Shown: positions 8,801-16,525 of the stretch, one piece after another | Layout: the number at the start of each line of letters is the position of its first letter | Numbering within the stretch: position 1 is the stretch's first letter | From: Planctomycetota bacterium | GTDB lineage: Bacteria > Planctomycetota > Planctomycetia > Pirellulales > UBA1268 | Assembly: GCA_018970785.1 (NCBI GenBank) | Contig: JAGWVR010000020.1 | Span: forward strand, 1-44,829 | Reading direction: 5' to 3' | Length of the DNA: 44,829 bases | Notes under the pieces: model-generated | What the model was told of the DNA's origin: nothing | What the model saw: only the letters and a program-made list of their open reading frames with translations | Database searches by the model: none | Made by a program: the position numbers and the translations under genes

Positions 8801-9522
8801 CTGCTCGCCACGACCATCACGGTCCTCCCGGCCGGGGTCCGGCCGAGGTGGATCAGCCCGATGTCGACGAACGGCCGCGAGTCCGCCGGCGTGATCGGGT
8901 GGTGGCGCCGCACGGGGCGCAGCTCCTCGATCCCGGCGCTGGCGGCGCGCTTGAAGGCGTTGATCGACTGGAAGCGGCTCGCGTAGCCACTGGCCAGCAG
9001 CAACGCGCGCAGCTCCGTGTCGTGGGGGTCCGGCTCCGCCGGATGGTCGAGCGGCGGGTAGCCGAGGTAGTCCTCCGGCGCCCCGACGACGATGAGCGGC
9101 CCGGTCTGTGGCACCTGGTAGATGCCGCGGAGCCGCGCGGCGAACTGCGGCGTGCCGTAGTCGCCGAGGTCGAGCTGGGCGATCCATTCGCGGAGCACGC
9201 CTCCCGGGTCGAGCCCCTCGGCACGGAGGAACGCGATCGCGTCGGCGTCGGCGTCGGTTTCGAGAACGTGGCGGTCGACGACCATCTCGTGGGCCCGGCG
9301 AATCGCGGCGACGTCCCGGCGGACGTAATGGGCGTTGGGGACGGGGAGGAAGGCGTAGTGCGGCAGCCGGGCGCGGAGCAGCGCCAGACTCGTGCCGTCG
9401 TGGCGGATGTCGAGGCTGCTGGTCTTGCAGAGCACCGTGCCCGGCCCGATCGCCGCGAGGAAGCGCATCAGGAGCGAGGGGCGGTCGGCGGACAGATCGG
9501 CGAACGTCGTCGTGGCGCGCAC
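5836..9522 (-). CDS. Sigma54-type AAA+ ATPase with duplicated N-terminal sensor-like domain
   Basis: This 1228-aa protein has an AAA+ core like bacterial enhancer-binding proteins. Walker A is GPPGSGKES (749-757), a GAFTGA-type loop reads GSFTGA (795-800), Walker B is VLVLDE (816-821), sensor I is LLASTNE (861-867), the Arg finger region is RADLIDRFGHR (884-894) and the lid motif is HPWPGNFRQLEQV (945-957). No Fis-type HTH follows; instead about 270 residues of unknown type end the protein. The N-terminus holds two related units (about 27-330 and 338-625). Compare GPLIVVGAPEDYLG with GPLLILGDPRSFLG, and VDIGLIHLGRTPAGRTVMVV with TDVGIVYLTRGPDDRDILVI. I do not recognise their family. The GTG at 9522 has AGGGA 7 nt upstream. 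It is divergent from the patatin gene. It could be a sigma54 activator without its own DNA-binding domain, or an AAA+ machine reused for another purpose. Confidence 0.8.
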   Translation of the reverse strand: MRATTTFADLSADRPSLLMRFLAAIGPGTVLCKTSSLDIRHDGTSLALLRARLPHYAFLPVPNAHYVRRDVAAIRRAHEMVVDRHVLETDADADAIAFLRAEGLDPGGVLREWIAQLDLGDYGTPQFAARLRGIYQVPQTGPLIVVGAPEDYLGYPPLDHPAEPDPHDTELRALLLASGYASRFQSINAFKRAASAGIEELRPVRRHHPITPADSRPFVDIGLIHLGRTPAGRTVMVVASSSHPFGTLGGVRVCCDHGRNLLQRLVAEFADGKREELGLVYRVRPQVDGTAEPPLSATAPIDVEVVVADEAATPSELTIREAEMRFTALQPAAPVARRGTGLLAGHLTRRGGASVIVKSYPVDRRDDSTAKDLLEAVLPGVHEVPVPENVPHRRHPGDDDAALAATIADLRTRGTTPGSIVATLAGLDGEWWQRVAHWERVITARCDGPAAFKALVDERGRLPASGPLLILGDPRSFLGSDAVDGAEPTVVPQLAGLLGAIGFPNRFELAGLADGRSLVVDHRLLRRVAVPSADEVDRDTDVGIVYLTRGPDDRDILVIAGNHWLGTLAGVQLLFAEQRPGIDRLVQAYIDGRRRCVEIGYRCRRIEQRDAPEGSRFPMVHPSVDLEVELLDEGGLDAPFTRSRAADEAFGSLWRALDAADRPEPVTCGDAAIAVALAHADGRALVSFDCRSCLRLPATSDRQEQTIFRSLPTATLHDDFIDRVFQAWQTYRRDLASQRHRCYCFLVVGPPGSGKESMGVIVQRTLGGETPLVQANVAGLPESLMLSALFGHDKGSFTGASADRKGLFETVGDGGVLVLDEFAAGSAVLQEQFQPALLRFLQFGTGQAVGAVEPFRSRLFLLASTNEAETLGGIEQMVRDERVRADLIDRFGHRFELPPLRARPLEIVPTFLWVLDRARLQPAPAEHRRLGMAFERRALERLLHHPWPGNFRQLEQVAERLAHELDRAGDATIRDAALARALGIGADEPVPGGAPPLVAVHVTWTAVEVPTVPSPVRHRSATGPVPRPRIEWPLEDTVAIRVLTAIPDARELCRRLVVLGSDPDGGHAIRKPAATMLGQSTAAQTERLVRSLDGERVAADEAERLAVAVLDGIVRFGRDSVRSYRFSAPFVAKWLLVALAAEDGSKEKRRVDPGKVKRLRFPLADVSWEPLWRHLEKHTLPGSINAQAGRVLREMAILLLTGVDIRSDESLRQIAAASKFELPRTRRL

Positions 9523-9761
9523 GGGCGATCCCTGCTGAGAAGGGCGCGGCTGCCGCGCCTCCCCGCGGGGGATCGGGGAGGGCGCGGAAGCGGGGACGGC
9601 GCCGCCGCCTCATCCGGCGGCGACCCCCACGCGGGCCGGTCCGCGGCGGCACGACCGTCATCTTCCGTTCTACCGTCGCGACGGGGCAGCGGCCGCGCCG
9701 GTGAACTAGGCTTTTCCGGCGGACGGCGCGGGGCCGTCGCCCCCACCCCGGCACCCTCCCG
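9523..9761. promoter_or_regulatory. Divergent intergenic region between the AAA+ and patatin genes
   Basis: These 239 bp are very GC-rich. Toward the patatin gene there is a weak -10-like TAGGCT at 9707-9712, 49 nt before the ATG. Toward the AAA+ gene the best candidate is TAGAAC (minus strand, 9672-9667), about 145 nt from the GTG. I looked for a -24/-12 sigma54 promoter on both strands and found none. Confidence 0.3.
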
Positions 9762-11843
9762 ATGAACACGATCGCACTGGCGCTTTCCGGGGGCGGTTTC
9801 CGGGCGACGCTCCACCACCTCGGCGTCGTCCGCTACCTCCGCGATGCCGGGATCCTCCGGTCGGTCGGCGACATCGCCGCCGTGTCCGGCGGCAGCATCC
9901 TCGCCGCCCACCTGGCCCTCAACTGGTCGCGCTACTGCGGCTCCGACGAGGATTTCGCCGCCGCGGCGGCCGAGGTGATCCGCTTCGTCCAGTTCGACGT
10001 CCGCAACCGGATCGTCCGCCGCCTGCCGCTGCTGTTTCCCTTCCGGCTCGCCGCCCGGCTCACCGGCCTGCCCGCCGGCCGGCTGGCGCCCAACGCCCTC
10101 CTCGAGCGCTACTACCGCGACTTCCTCTACGGCGACCGGCGCCTGTTCGAGCTGCCCTCCAGCCCCGCGGTCCACATCCTCGCCACCAACGTCAGCGACG
10201 GCGTGCTCGCCGTCTTCAACCGCGACGGGCTCCACGTCCAGAGCCGCGATCCCGACCATGCCGGCACGTTCCGCCACGTGCCCGGCTGGACGGCGCCGAT
10301 CGCCAAGGTGGTCGGGGCGTCGAGCGCGTTTCCCGGTTTCTTCCCGCCGGTGGAGATCACCGCCGCCGACATCGGCGCCCGCGACGGCCAGTTTTCCACC
10401 GAGTCGTTCACCGATGGCGGGGTCTATGACAACCTCGGGATCCGCGCGATCCGCTGGCTGAAGGACGCCCGTGCCGGGACGCCGGCGATCGTGCTGGTGA
10501 GCGATGCCGGCAAGCCGTTCCAGATCCTCGACGACGCGTCGCTCGGGTTCATCGCCCAGTCGATCCGCGCCACCGACATCCTCTGGGACCGTGTCTGGCA
10601 ACTGGAGCGCGAGAACTTCGGCGAGCGCGACGGCTTCCACTTCATCCCGATCACGCGCGTCGTCGGCGACGACGAGGATCCCCACGCCCTCCCGCGCGTC
10701 GTCCAGGCGGAGGTCGGCTCGATCCGCACCGACCTCGACCGGTTCACCGATCTGGAGATCAACGCCCTGGTGGGGCACGGCTACGAGGTGGCGCGGAGCG
10801 TCCACCGCCGGCTCGCCGATCCCGCCACGGGGCCGGTCCACGAGGGGCCGGTGTGGCTGCCACAGCCGGGAGCGGCGGCGCTGCGCGGCGCGCCCGCCGA
10901 CGGCAGCCCGGCTGCCGGAACGGCGCGGCAGGCGGCGACCAATCCGGTGGCGCGGATCGCCGCCGACCTGCGCCGCTCGGGACGGCGGCGGACGGTGTCG
11001 GCGCTGTTCGCCCCGGGGGATTGGCCGAGCTGGGTGTTCCTCGCCCTCGGCCTGGTGGCTTTCGTCGTCCTCCCGCTGCGGTTCTGGCACCTCAATCACC
11101 GGGCCCGGATGCTGACCGGCGTGATCGACTCGATCGCCAAGGGGGATCCCGACATCCGCCTCGTCCTCGACCTGGTCGAGAACGACCCGCTCGACGGCTG
11201 GAGGCCGATCGCGATCACGCCGGCCGAGACGCTCCAACCCAACGCGGTCGACGGCGCCGAGATCCTCGCGCGCAGCCGGATCGTCGACCTCCGCCGCGCC
11301 TGGGTGGGCGTCGGGCCGCGCGACGGCCTGGGCACCGTGCAGATCCGCGACCGGCTCACGGTGCGCGTGGCGGAGGGGGCCGCCCATCCCGTGATCCGCC
11401 TCCGCTCGACCAATGCCCTCGACGAGGTCGAATACCGGCAGCCGGCCGGGCAGCCGCCGATCACGGCGCGGCGCGGGATCGAGGAGGTCGACGGCCGGCC
11501 CGTGACGCGCTACGAGTTGACCTGCGACCTGTCCGGTGCGCCGCGCGGCGTGCCGGTGGCGATCGAGGTGGCGCTGCGCGTGCGCTACGCGCGGATGCTG
11601 CCGGGGCGGATGCCGTTCACCGTCGACCACCCCTGCGACATCCTCACGATGTGGATGCTGTTTCCCGAGGACCACCCCTACCGCACCTACCGCCTGCTGC
11701 GCCATCCGCGCGGCCGCGAGGCCGATGCCGAGCCGCTCGTGGCGCGGTACACGATCGACCATCCCTACGGCACGCTCATCGGCTGGTCGATCGTCAAGCC
11801 GGAGCCCGACACCGTCTACGAATGCCGCTGGACCGGCGACTGA
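9762..11843 (+). CDS. Patatin-like phospholipase with membrane helix and C-terminal beta-rich domain
   Basis: This 693-aa protein starts with a patatin domain. The oxyanion loop is SGGGFRA (9-15), the nucleophile elbow is AVSGGS with Ser42, and the dyad Asp218 lies in TDGGVYDNLG. The Ser-Asp pair is intact, so lipid acyl hydrolase activity is expected. Around 421-440 (WPSWVFLALGLVAFVVLPLRFW) is one membrane helix. The last 240 residues form an unrecognised domain ending in YGTLIGWSIVKPEPDTVYECRW. There is no signal peptide, so the patatin domain is probably cytoplasmic and tethered to the membrane. Patatins act as membrane-attacking effectors in several bacterial immune systems such as CBASS CapV. 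That role here is only inferred from the neighbouring AAA+ gene, and lipid turnover is the alternative. Confidence 0.85.
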   Translation: MNTIALALSGGGFRATLHHLGVVRYLRDAGILRSVGDIAAVSGGSILAAHLALNWSRYCGSDEDFAAAAAEVIRFVQFDVRNRIVRRLPLLFPFRLAARLTGLPAGRLAPNALLERYYRDFLYGDRRLFELPSSPAVHILATNVSDGVLAVFNRDGLHVQSRDPDHAGTFRHVPGWTAPIAKVVGASSAFPGFFPPVEITAADIGARDGQFSTESFTDGGVYDNLGIRAIRWLKDARAGTPAIVLVSDAGKPFQILDDASLGFIAQSIRATDILWDRVWQLERENFGERDGFHFIPITRVVGDDEDPHALPRVVQAEVGSIRTDLDRFTDLEINALVGHGYEVARSVHRRLADPATGPVHEGPVWLPQPGAAALRGAPADGSPAAGTARQAATNPVARIAADLRRSGRRRTVSALFAPGDWPSWVFLALGLVAFVVLPLRFWHLNHRARMLTGVIDSIAKGDPDIRLVLDLVENDPLDGWRPIAITPAETLQPNAVDGAEILARSRIVDLRRAWVGVGPRDGLGTVQIRDRLTVRVAEGAAHPVIRLRSTNALDEVEYRQPAGQPPITARRGIEEVDGRPVTRYELTCDLSGAPRGVPVAIEVALRVRYARMLPGRMPFTVDHPCDILTMWMLFPEDHPYRTYRLLRHPRGREADAEPLVARYTIDHPYGTLIGWSIVKPEPDTVYECRWTGD

Positions 11844-11847
11844 CGCC

Positions 11848-11889
11848 GCCGGCGCGCCGCGGTTGCCCCGCCCCCGGCACCGCGCCGGC
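11848..11889. terminator. Hairpin between convergent patatin and DUF1501 genes
   Basis: GCCGGCGCG (11848-11856) and CGCGCCGGC (11881-11889) are perfect complements across a 24-nt loop, between stops at 11843 and 11907. There is no U tract. Confidence 0.4.
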
Positions 11890-11906
11890 CGTGGACACCC
11901 GGCCCG

Positions 11907-13400
11907 CTACGCGATCACCGCGCCGATCGGCTGCGCGGGAAGGACGCCGGTGAGCTTCTCCGCCAGGCCGCCGTGGAAGTAGGTGAGGCGGCGGTGGTCG
12001 AGGCCGAGGAGGTGGAGGATCGTGGCGTGGAGGTCGCGGAGGTGGCGCGGGTTCTCGACCGCCCTCTCGCCGAAGTCGTCGGTGGCCCCGTAGGCCGTGC
12101 CCCCCTTCACGCCGCCGCCGGCGAGGAAATATGTGAACCCGCGCGGGTTGTGGTCGCGCCCCCCGGGCTTGCCGCCGGTGTTGAACGTCTCCGTCACCGG
12201 CATCCTCCCGAACTCCCCGCCCCAGACGACGAGCGTCGAGTCGAGGAGGCCGCGCCGCGCCAGGTCGGTGAGCAGGGCGGCGATCGGCCGGTCGACCTCC
12301 GGACAGTGGAGGCGGAGGTTCTCCTCGATGCCGTGGTGGCCGTCCCAGGTGTTCTGGCCGCCCGCCGGGCCGCCGCCGGAGTAGATCTGCACGAAGCGCA
12401 CGCCGCGTTCCACGAGGCGGCGCGCCAGCAGGCACTGCCGGCCGAACGTCGCCGGGCCCAACGCCAGCGGATGCCAGTCGGGCTTCGGTTCGTCGACACC
12501 GTAGAGGGCGAGCGTCTCGGCCGACTCGCCCGCCAGGTCGAGGGCCTCGGGGGCGGCGAGCTGCATCGCGAAGGCGAGCTCGTAGCTGCGGATCCGCGCC
12601 GCCAGCTCGGAGGCGTGCTCGCGGCCGGCGGCGTGGGCGGCGTTGAGCCGGTTGATCAGGTCGATGCCGTCGCGCTGCGCCTGGCGGGAGATCCCCGGCG
12701 GTGGCGCGAGATTGTCGATCGCCGCGCCGGTCGGGCGGATGAGCGTGCCCTGGTAGGCGGCGGGCATGTAGCCGGCCGCCCAGTTGGGGGCGCCGCCGGT
12801 CGGGCCGCCGCGTGGGTCGAGCATCACGACGTAGCCGGGGAGGTCGGCGTTCTCCGTGCCGAGGCCGTAGGTGACCCACGAGCCGACCGAGGGGTGGCCC
12901 TGGAGGATCCGGCCGCAGTTGGCCTGGAGGAGGGCGCTGCCGTGGGCGAACGAATCGGTGTACAGCGAGCGGACGAGGGCCAGTTTGTCGACGTGGCGGG
13001 CGAGGTGGGGGAGGGCGTCGGAGCACCACAGCCCCGACTCGCCGTGGCGCGCGAAGGCGCGGCGGCTGGCCTGGAGCACGGCCTTGGTCGTGGCGCCGAT
13101 GCGGAACTCGTTGTCCACCGTCTGCCCGTCGCGCGCCGCCAGCTCGGGCTTGAAGTCGAACAGGTCGATCTGCGACGGGCCGCCGAACATGAACAGGAAG
13201 ATCACCGCCTTCGCCCGGGGCTCGCGCGGCGGCGCACGCGCTGCGAGCGGGTCGGCGGCGGGTGCCTCGGCCGCGAGGAGCCGCCGCCCCGCCGCCCCGT
13301 CGCCGTCGAGGAGCGCCGCCAGCGCCAGCGACCCGAAGCCGGCGCCGGCCGTCGTGCAGAAGTGGCGGCGCGACTCGGGGAGGTGTTGGCGGGGGTCCAT
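11907..13400 (-). CDS. DUF1501 protein (sulfatase-like fold, Tat-exported)
   Basis: This 497-aa planctomycete-type DUF1501 protein belongs to the alkaline-phosphatase/sulfatase superfamily. SRRHFCTTAGAGFGSLALAALL at the N-terminus is a twin-arginine leader, so export is expected. Family blocks include KAVIFLFMFGGPSQIDLFDFKP, LVRSLYTDSFAHGSA, HPSVGSWVTYGLG, GQNTWDGHHGIEENL, TLVVWGGEFGRMP and GRDHNPRGFTYFLAGGGVKGG. The ATG at 13400 has GGAG 6 nt upstream. It starts 11 nt after the DUF1549/1553 stop, so the two are co-transcribed. Such pairs are abundant in planctomycetes and are usually linked to polysaccharide or sulfated-glycan use, but I know of no firmly established enzyme activity. Confidence 0.92.
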   Translation of the reverse strand: MDPRQHLPESRRHFCTTAGAGFGSLALAALLDGDGAAGRRLLAAEAPAADPLAARAPPREPRAKAVIFLFMFGGPSQIDLFDFKPELAARDGQTVDNEFRIGATTKAVLQASRRAFARHGESGLWCSDALPHLARHVDKLALVRSLYTDSFAHGSALLQANCGRILQGHPSVGSWVTYGLGTENADLPGYVVMLDPRGGPTGGAPNWAAGYMPAAYQGTLIRPTGAAIDNLAPPPGISRQAQRDGIDLINRLNAAHAAGREHASELAARIRSYELAFAMQLAAPEALDLAGESAETLALYGVDEPKPDWHPLALGPATFGRQCLLARRLVERGVRFVQIYSGGGPAGGQNTWDGHHGIEENLRLHCPEVDRPIAALLTDLARRGLLDSTLVVWGGEFGRMPVTETFNTGGKPGGRDHNPRGFTYFLAGGGVKGGTAYGATDDFGERAVENPRHLRDLHATILHLLGLDHRRLTYFHGGLAEKLTGVLPAQPIGAVIA

Positions 13401-13411
13401 GGACGGCTCCG

Positions 13412-15703
13412 TCAGTCGACGTAGATCGCCTCGCTCGAGCCGAGCAGCGCGTGGCACAGCGCCGCCCACGCGGCATCGTCGCCGCCGTCGGCGCGCCGCG
13501 TGGCGAGGAACTCGTGCGCGGCGGCGGCTTCGTCGGCCGTGGGGGAGCGCTGGGAGACGAGGCTCCACAGACGCCCCAGTCGCGCCCCCTCGTCGGCCCC
13601 CGCCTCGCGGACAACGCGGTCGCGGAGCCGGGCCGCCTGGGCATGGACCCAGGGATCGTCGAGGAACAGCAGCGCCTGCGGTGCGGTCGTCGTCGTCGGG
13701 CGGATCGCCAGCGGCGCCGACCCGGCCGGGGCGTCGAGGACCTCGAGGAGCGGCAGCCGGACGGCGCGGCGCACGCCGAGGTAGACGCTGCGGCAGTCGT
13801 GGTCCGCAGCCGGGCTGTCGGGCCACCGGAAGCTCGCCTGGTTGGCCGCCGCGCGGACGTCGTCGGGAAGCGGCGGGTAGACACCCGGACCGGAGGACTT
13901 CGTCCCCAGGTGGCCGGCGATGGCGAGGAACGAATCACGGATCGCCTCGGCGTCGAGGCGGCGGAGCGACTGCCGCCAGAAATGACGCCCGTCGGGATCG
14001 GCGGCCTGCGCAGCCGGAATCGTCGCCCGCGACGTCATCCGGTAGGTGCGGCTGGCCATGATGATCCGGTGGAGGTGGTGGAGCGACCATCCGGAGGCGA
14101 CCAGCTCGCCGGCGAGGAAGTCGAGCAGCGGCTGATTCACCGGAGGAGCGCCAGTGCGCCCGAAGTCGTCGGGCGTGGCGACGATGCCGCTGCCGAAGTG
14201 GCGCTGCCAGACACGGTTGGCGATCACGCGTGCGGTGAGCGGGTGCGCGGGGCTCGTGATCCACCTCGCCAGCGCCAGCCGCCGCCCCGACGAGGTGCCG
14301 ATCGGCCTGATCGGCGGCGCCGCCCAGCGCCCGGCGAGGATCGCCGGCACGCCCGGCTCGACGCGCTCCCGCGGGGAGCCGGCGTCGCCGCGGTGGAGGA
14401 CGAACGTCTCCGGTGGCTCGGGGAGCTCGACGACGGCCAGGGCGAGGGCGCCGCCCGCCGCGCCGAGCGGCCGCTGGATCCGTCCGCGGCCGCGCGACCC
14501 GCCCCCGGTGTGGGGCTTGCCATACGGCTCGATGCCGCGGAGGGAGGCGAGGAGTGCGTAGTAGTCGCGCTGCGCCAGCGGGTCGTATTTGTGGTCGTGG
14601 CAGCGGGCGCAGGAGATCGTGAGGCCGAGGAACGCACTGCCGATCGTGCCGAGGACGTCGTCGGCGTCGTCGAAGTCGGCCTGGAGGGCGCTGGCCGGCT
14701 CGTCGTCCCACTGGTGGAGGCGGAGAAACCCGGTGGCGACCAGCGCCCGGTCGCGGCGCGCGTCGTCGGCGGGGAGCGCCGCCTCGTCGGCCCATTCGTC
14801 GCCGGCGAGTTGCTCGACGACGAACCGGTCGTAGGGGAGGTCGGTGGCGAAGGCGTCGATCACGTAGTCGCGGTAGCGCCAGGCGTCGGGCTTGTCGGAG
14901 TCGCGCTCGTAGCCGTTGGTCTCGGCGTAGCGCACCCAGTCGAGCCAGTAGCGCCCCCAGCGCTCGCCGTGGCGGCGCGAGGCGAGGAGGTCGTCGACGA
15001 GCCGGCGCCAGGCGGCGAGAGACGGATCGGCGGCGAACGCCGCCACCGCCTCCGGCGTCGGCGGCAGGCCGTGGAGATCGAACGTCGCCCGACGGACCAG
15101 TTCACGGGGCGTCGCCGGCGGGCTCGGGGCCAGCCCCGGCACCTGCTCCAGCCCCCGGGCCACGAGCCGATCGATCTTCTCCTCCGCCGGCAGCACCGCT
15201 TCGGCACCCTTGAGCACCTGGGCTTCGATCGGTTGGAACGCCCACCAGTCCTCGTCGGCGGCCGTGATCACGAACGGCCGCGGCCGCAGCGCCGGGCCGG
15301 CGGGCGGATCCCCGCCCGCCGCGCGCGGGTCGACGGCCCCGGCCGTGATCCAGCGCTCGACGTCGCCGATCTCGGCGGGCGACAAGGGCGCCCCGGCATC
15401 GGGCGGGGGCATGCGCTCGAGTGGGTCGGTGCTGCGGACTCTCGCCAGCAGCCGGCTGGCGGCCGGATCGCCGGGCACGATCGCGCCGGAATCCTCCCAG
15501 CCGGCCCGGTCGGTGAGGCGGAGGCCGGCGGCGGCGTCGGCGCCGGCGTGGCATTCGACGCACACGCGCTCGAGCAGCGGCCGGATCCGGCTCTCGAAGA
15601 ACGCCTCCGGCTCGGCGCTTCCCGCCACCGCGCCGGCTGCGACGGCGAGCCCGACGGCGAGGGCCGTGGCCCCGGACCGGCGATGCGACGGCGCGCGAGG
15701 CAT
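13412..15703 (-). CDS. Secreted DUF1549/DUF1553 protein with cytochrome-like CxxCH motifs
   Basis: This 763-aa protein has a signal peptide (SGATALAVGLAVAAGAVAGSA). A PSCyt1-like module has the heme-type motif CVECH at about 48-52 and the MPPPD loop at 98-102. Then comes DUF1549 (GLPPTPEAV, WLDWVRYAETNGYERDSDKPDAWRYRDYVI). A second heme-type motif, CARCH at 365-369, is followed by DHKYDPL. DUF1553 ends the protein (RVIANRVWQRHFGSGIVATPDDFG). The ATG at 15703 has GGAG 8 nt upstream. It lies 38 nt after the DUF480 start and 11 nt before DUF1501. It is likely periplasmic, and both CxxCH motifs look heme-competent. The substrate is unknown. Confidence 0.92.
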   Translation of the reverse strand: MPRAPSHRRSGATALAVGLAVAAGAVAGSAEPEAFFESRIRPLLERVCVECHAGADAAAGLRLTDRAGWEDSGAIVPGDPAASRLLARVRSTDPLERMPPPDAGAPLSPAEIGDVERWITAGAVDPRAAGGDPPAGPALRPRPFVITAADEDWWAFQPIEAQVLKGAEAVLPAEEKIDRLVARGLEQVPGLAPSPPATPRELVRRATFDLHGLPPTPEAVAAFAADPSLAAWRRLVDDLLASRRHGERWGRYWLDWVRYAETNGYERDSDKPDAWRYRDYVIDAFATDLPYDRFVVEQLAGDEWADEAALPADDARRDRALVATGFLRLHQWDDEPASALQADFDDADDVLGTIGSAFLGLTISCARCHDHKYDPLAQRDYYALLASLRGIEPYGKPHTGGGSRGRGRIQRPLGAAGGALALAVVELPEPPETFVLHRGDAGSPRERVEPGVPAILAGRWAAPPIRPIGTSSGRRLALARWITSPAHPLTARVIANRVWQRHFGSGIVATPDDFGRTGAPPVNQPLLDFLAGELVASGWSLHHLHRIIMASRTYRMTSRATIPAAQAADPDGRHFWRQSLRRLDAEAIRDSFLAIAGHLGTKSSGPGVYPPLPDDVRAAANQASFRWPDSPAADHDCRSVYLGVRRAVRLPLLEVLDAPAGSAPLAIRPTTTTAPQALLFLDDPWVHAQAARLRDRVVREAGADEGARLGRLWSLVSQRSPTADEAAAAHEFLATRRADGGDDAAWAALCHALLGSSEAIYVD

Positions 15704-15741
15704 GGCCGCGACTCCACGGGCCGTCGTCCGGCCCCGACGCT

Positions 15742-16494
15742 TCACTCGAGCAGCTTCTCCACCGCCGCCAGCCGCGCCGTCAGGTCGGCGACGGTCGCTT
15801 CGAGATGGGCGACGCGCTCGGTGAGCTGCTCGACGCGCCCCGGCTGCGGCGCGGGGGTGGGGATCGCGGCACGCGGCGCGGGGGGCGGGGCACGATCGTC
15901 GTCGTCGGCGGGCGGGCCCGCGGCAGCGGCCGCCGCCATCGCCAGGCCGAGCTGCGCCTTGACCTTCTCGAGCTTCTCCGGCGGCAGCAGGCCGTGGGTC
16001 AGCATCCGTCCCCGGCCGGGCGGGGAGAGCCACACCACCAGGCCGCGCGCCGCCAGGGCATCGAGGTGGTTGCGGAGGATCGTGAGGTCGGCGATCGGCT
16101 CCATCCGGCTGGCGCGGCCGCGGAGATCCCCCTCGCTCTGCTCGCCGCGGAGGAGCAGCTCGGCGAGGATCGCCGCCTGCGGTCCCTCGACGCCGAGCCA
16201 GTCACGGAGGTGGTGGCGGTAGCGCGGCACACGGCCGCTGCCGAACAGCTCGGCGGCGGCGCCGATCGTGCGCAGGCTCTCGAGGGCGCGGCCGACCGCC
16301 TCCTCGTCGAGGTTCATCACCGGCTCGCGGTTGCTCTTCTGGTTGCAGCCGGAGACCAGCGCCAACAGCGACAGCGGGTATTGGTCGGGGGTCGTCTTCG
16401 CCTTCTCGACGAGGACGCCGAGGACGCGCCGCTCGGCGGCGTCGAGCGGCCGCACCTTGCCGAACTGTTTCTCCTCCTGGCCGGTGTCGTTCAT
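15742..16494 (-). CDS. DUF480 (YceH-like) winged-helix protein with C-terminal coiled coil
   Basis: This 250-aa protein is related to E. coli YceH. The first winged helix carries LDAAERRVLGVLVEKAKTTPDQYPLS and LVSGCNQKSNREPV, typical of DUF480. The second contains RGEQSEGDLRGRASRM and ILRNHLDALAARGLVVWL. A Pro/Ala-rich linker (about 185-218) leads to a predicted coiled coil (VEQLTERVAHLEATVADLTARLAAVEKLL) at the very end, which suggests oligomerisation. The ATG at 16494 has GGAGG 5 nt upstream. It lies 31 nt from the end of the giant PVC gene and 38 nt before DUF1549/1553, so it may be part of one minus-strand transcript. It could regulate the cluster, but this is inference. Confidence 0.88.
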   Translation of the reverse strand: MNDTGQEEKQFGKVRPLDAAERRVLGVLVEKAKTTPDQYPLSLLALVSGCNQKSNREPVMNLDEEAVGRALESLRTIGAAAELFGSGRVPRYRHHLRDWLGVEGPQAAILAELLLRGEQSEGDLRGRASRMEPIADLTILRNHLDALAARGLVVWLSPPGRGRMLTHGLLPPEKLEKVKAQLGLAMAAAAAAGPPADDDDRAPPPAPRAAIPTPAPQPGRVEQLTERVAHLEATVADLTARLAAVEKLLE

Positions 16495-16525
16495 GGGGGC
16501 CTCCGGACCGCGGTGGCGGTGGCGG

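Noticed and set aside
6322-9765. Long open frame of over 1100 codons on the plus strand opposite the AAA+ gene
   Set aside because: It is the antisense shadow of the minus-strand gene in high-GC DNA. Its translation is rich in Arg, Ala, Gly and Glu with no domain, while the minus frame has complete AAA+ motifs.
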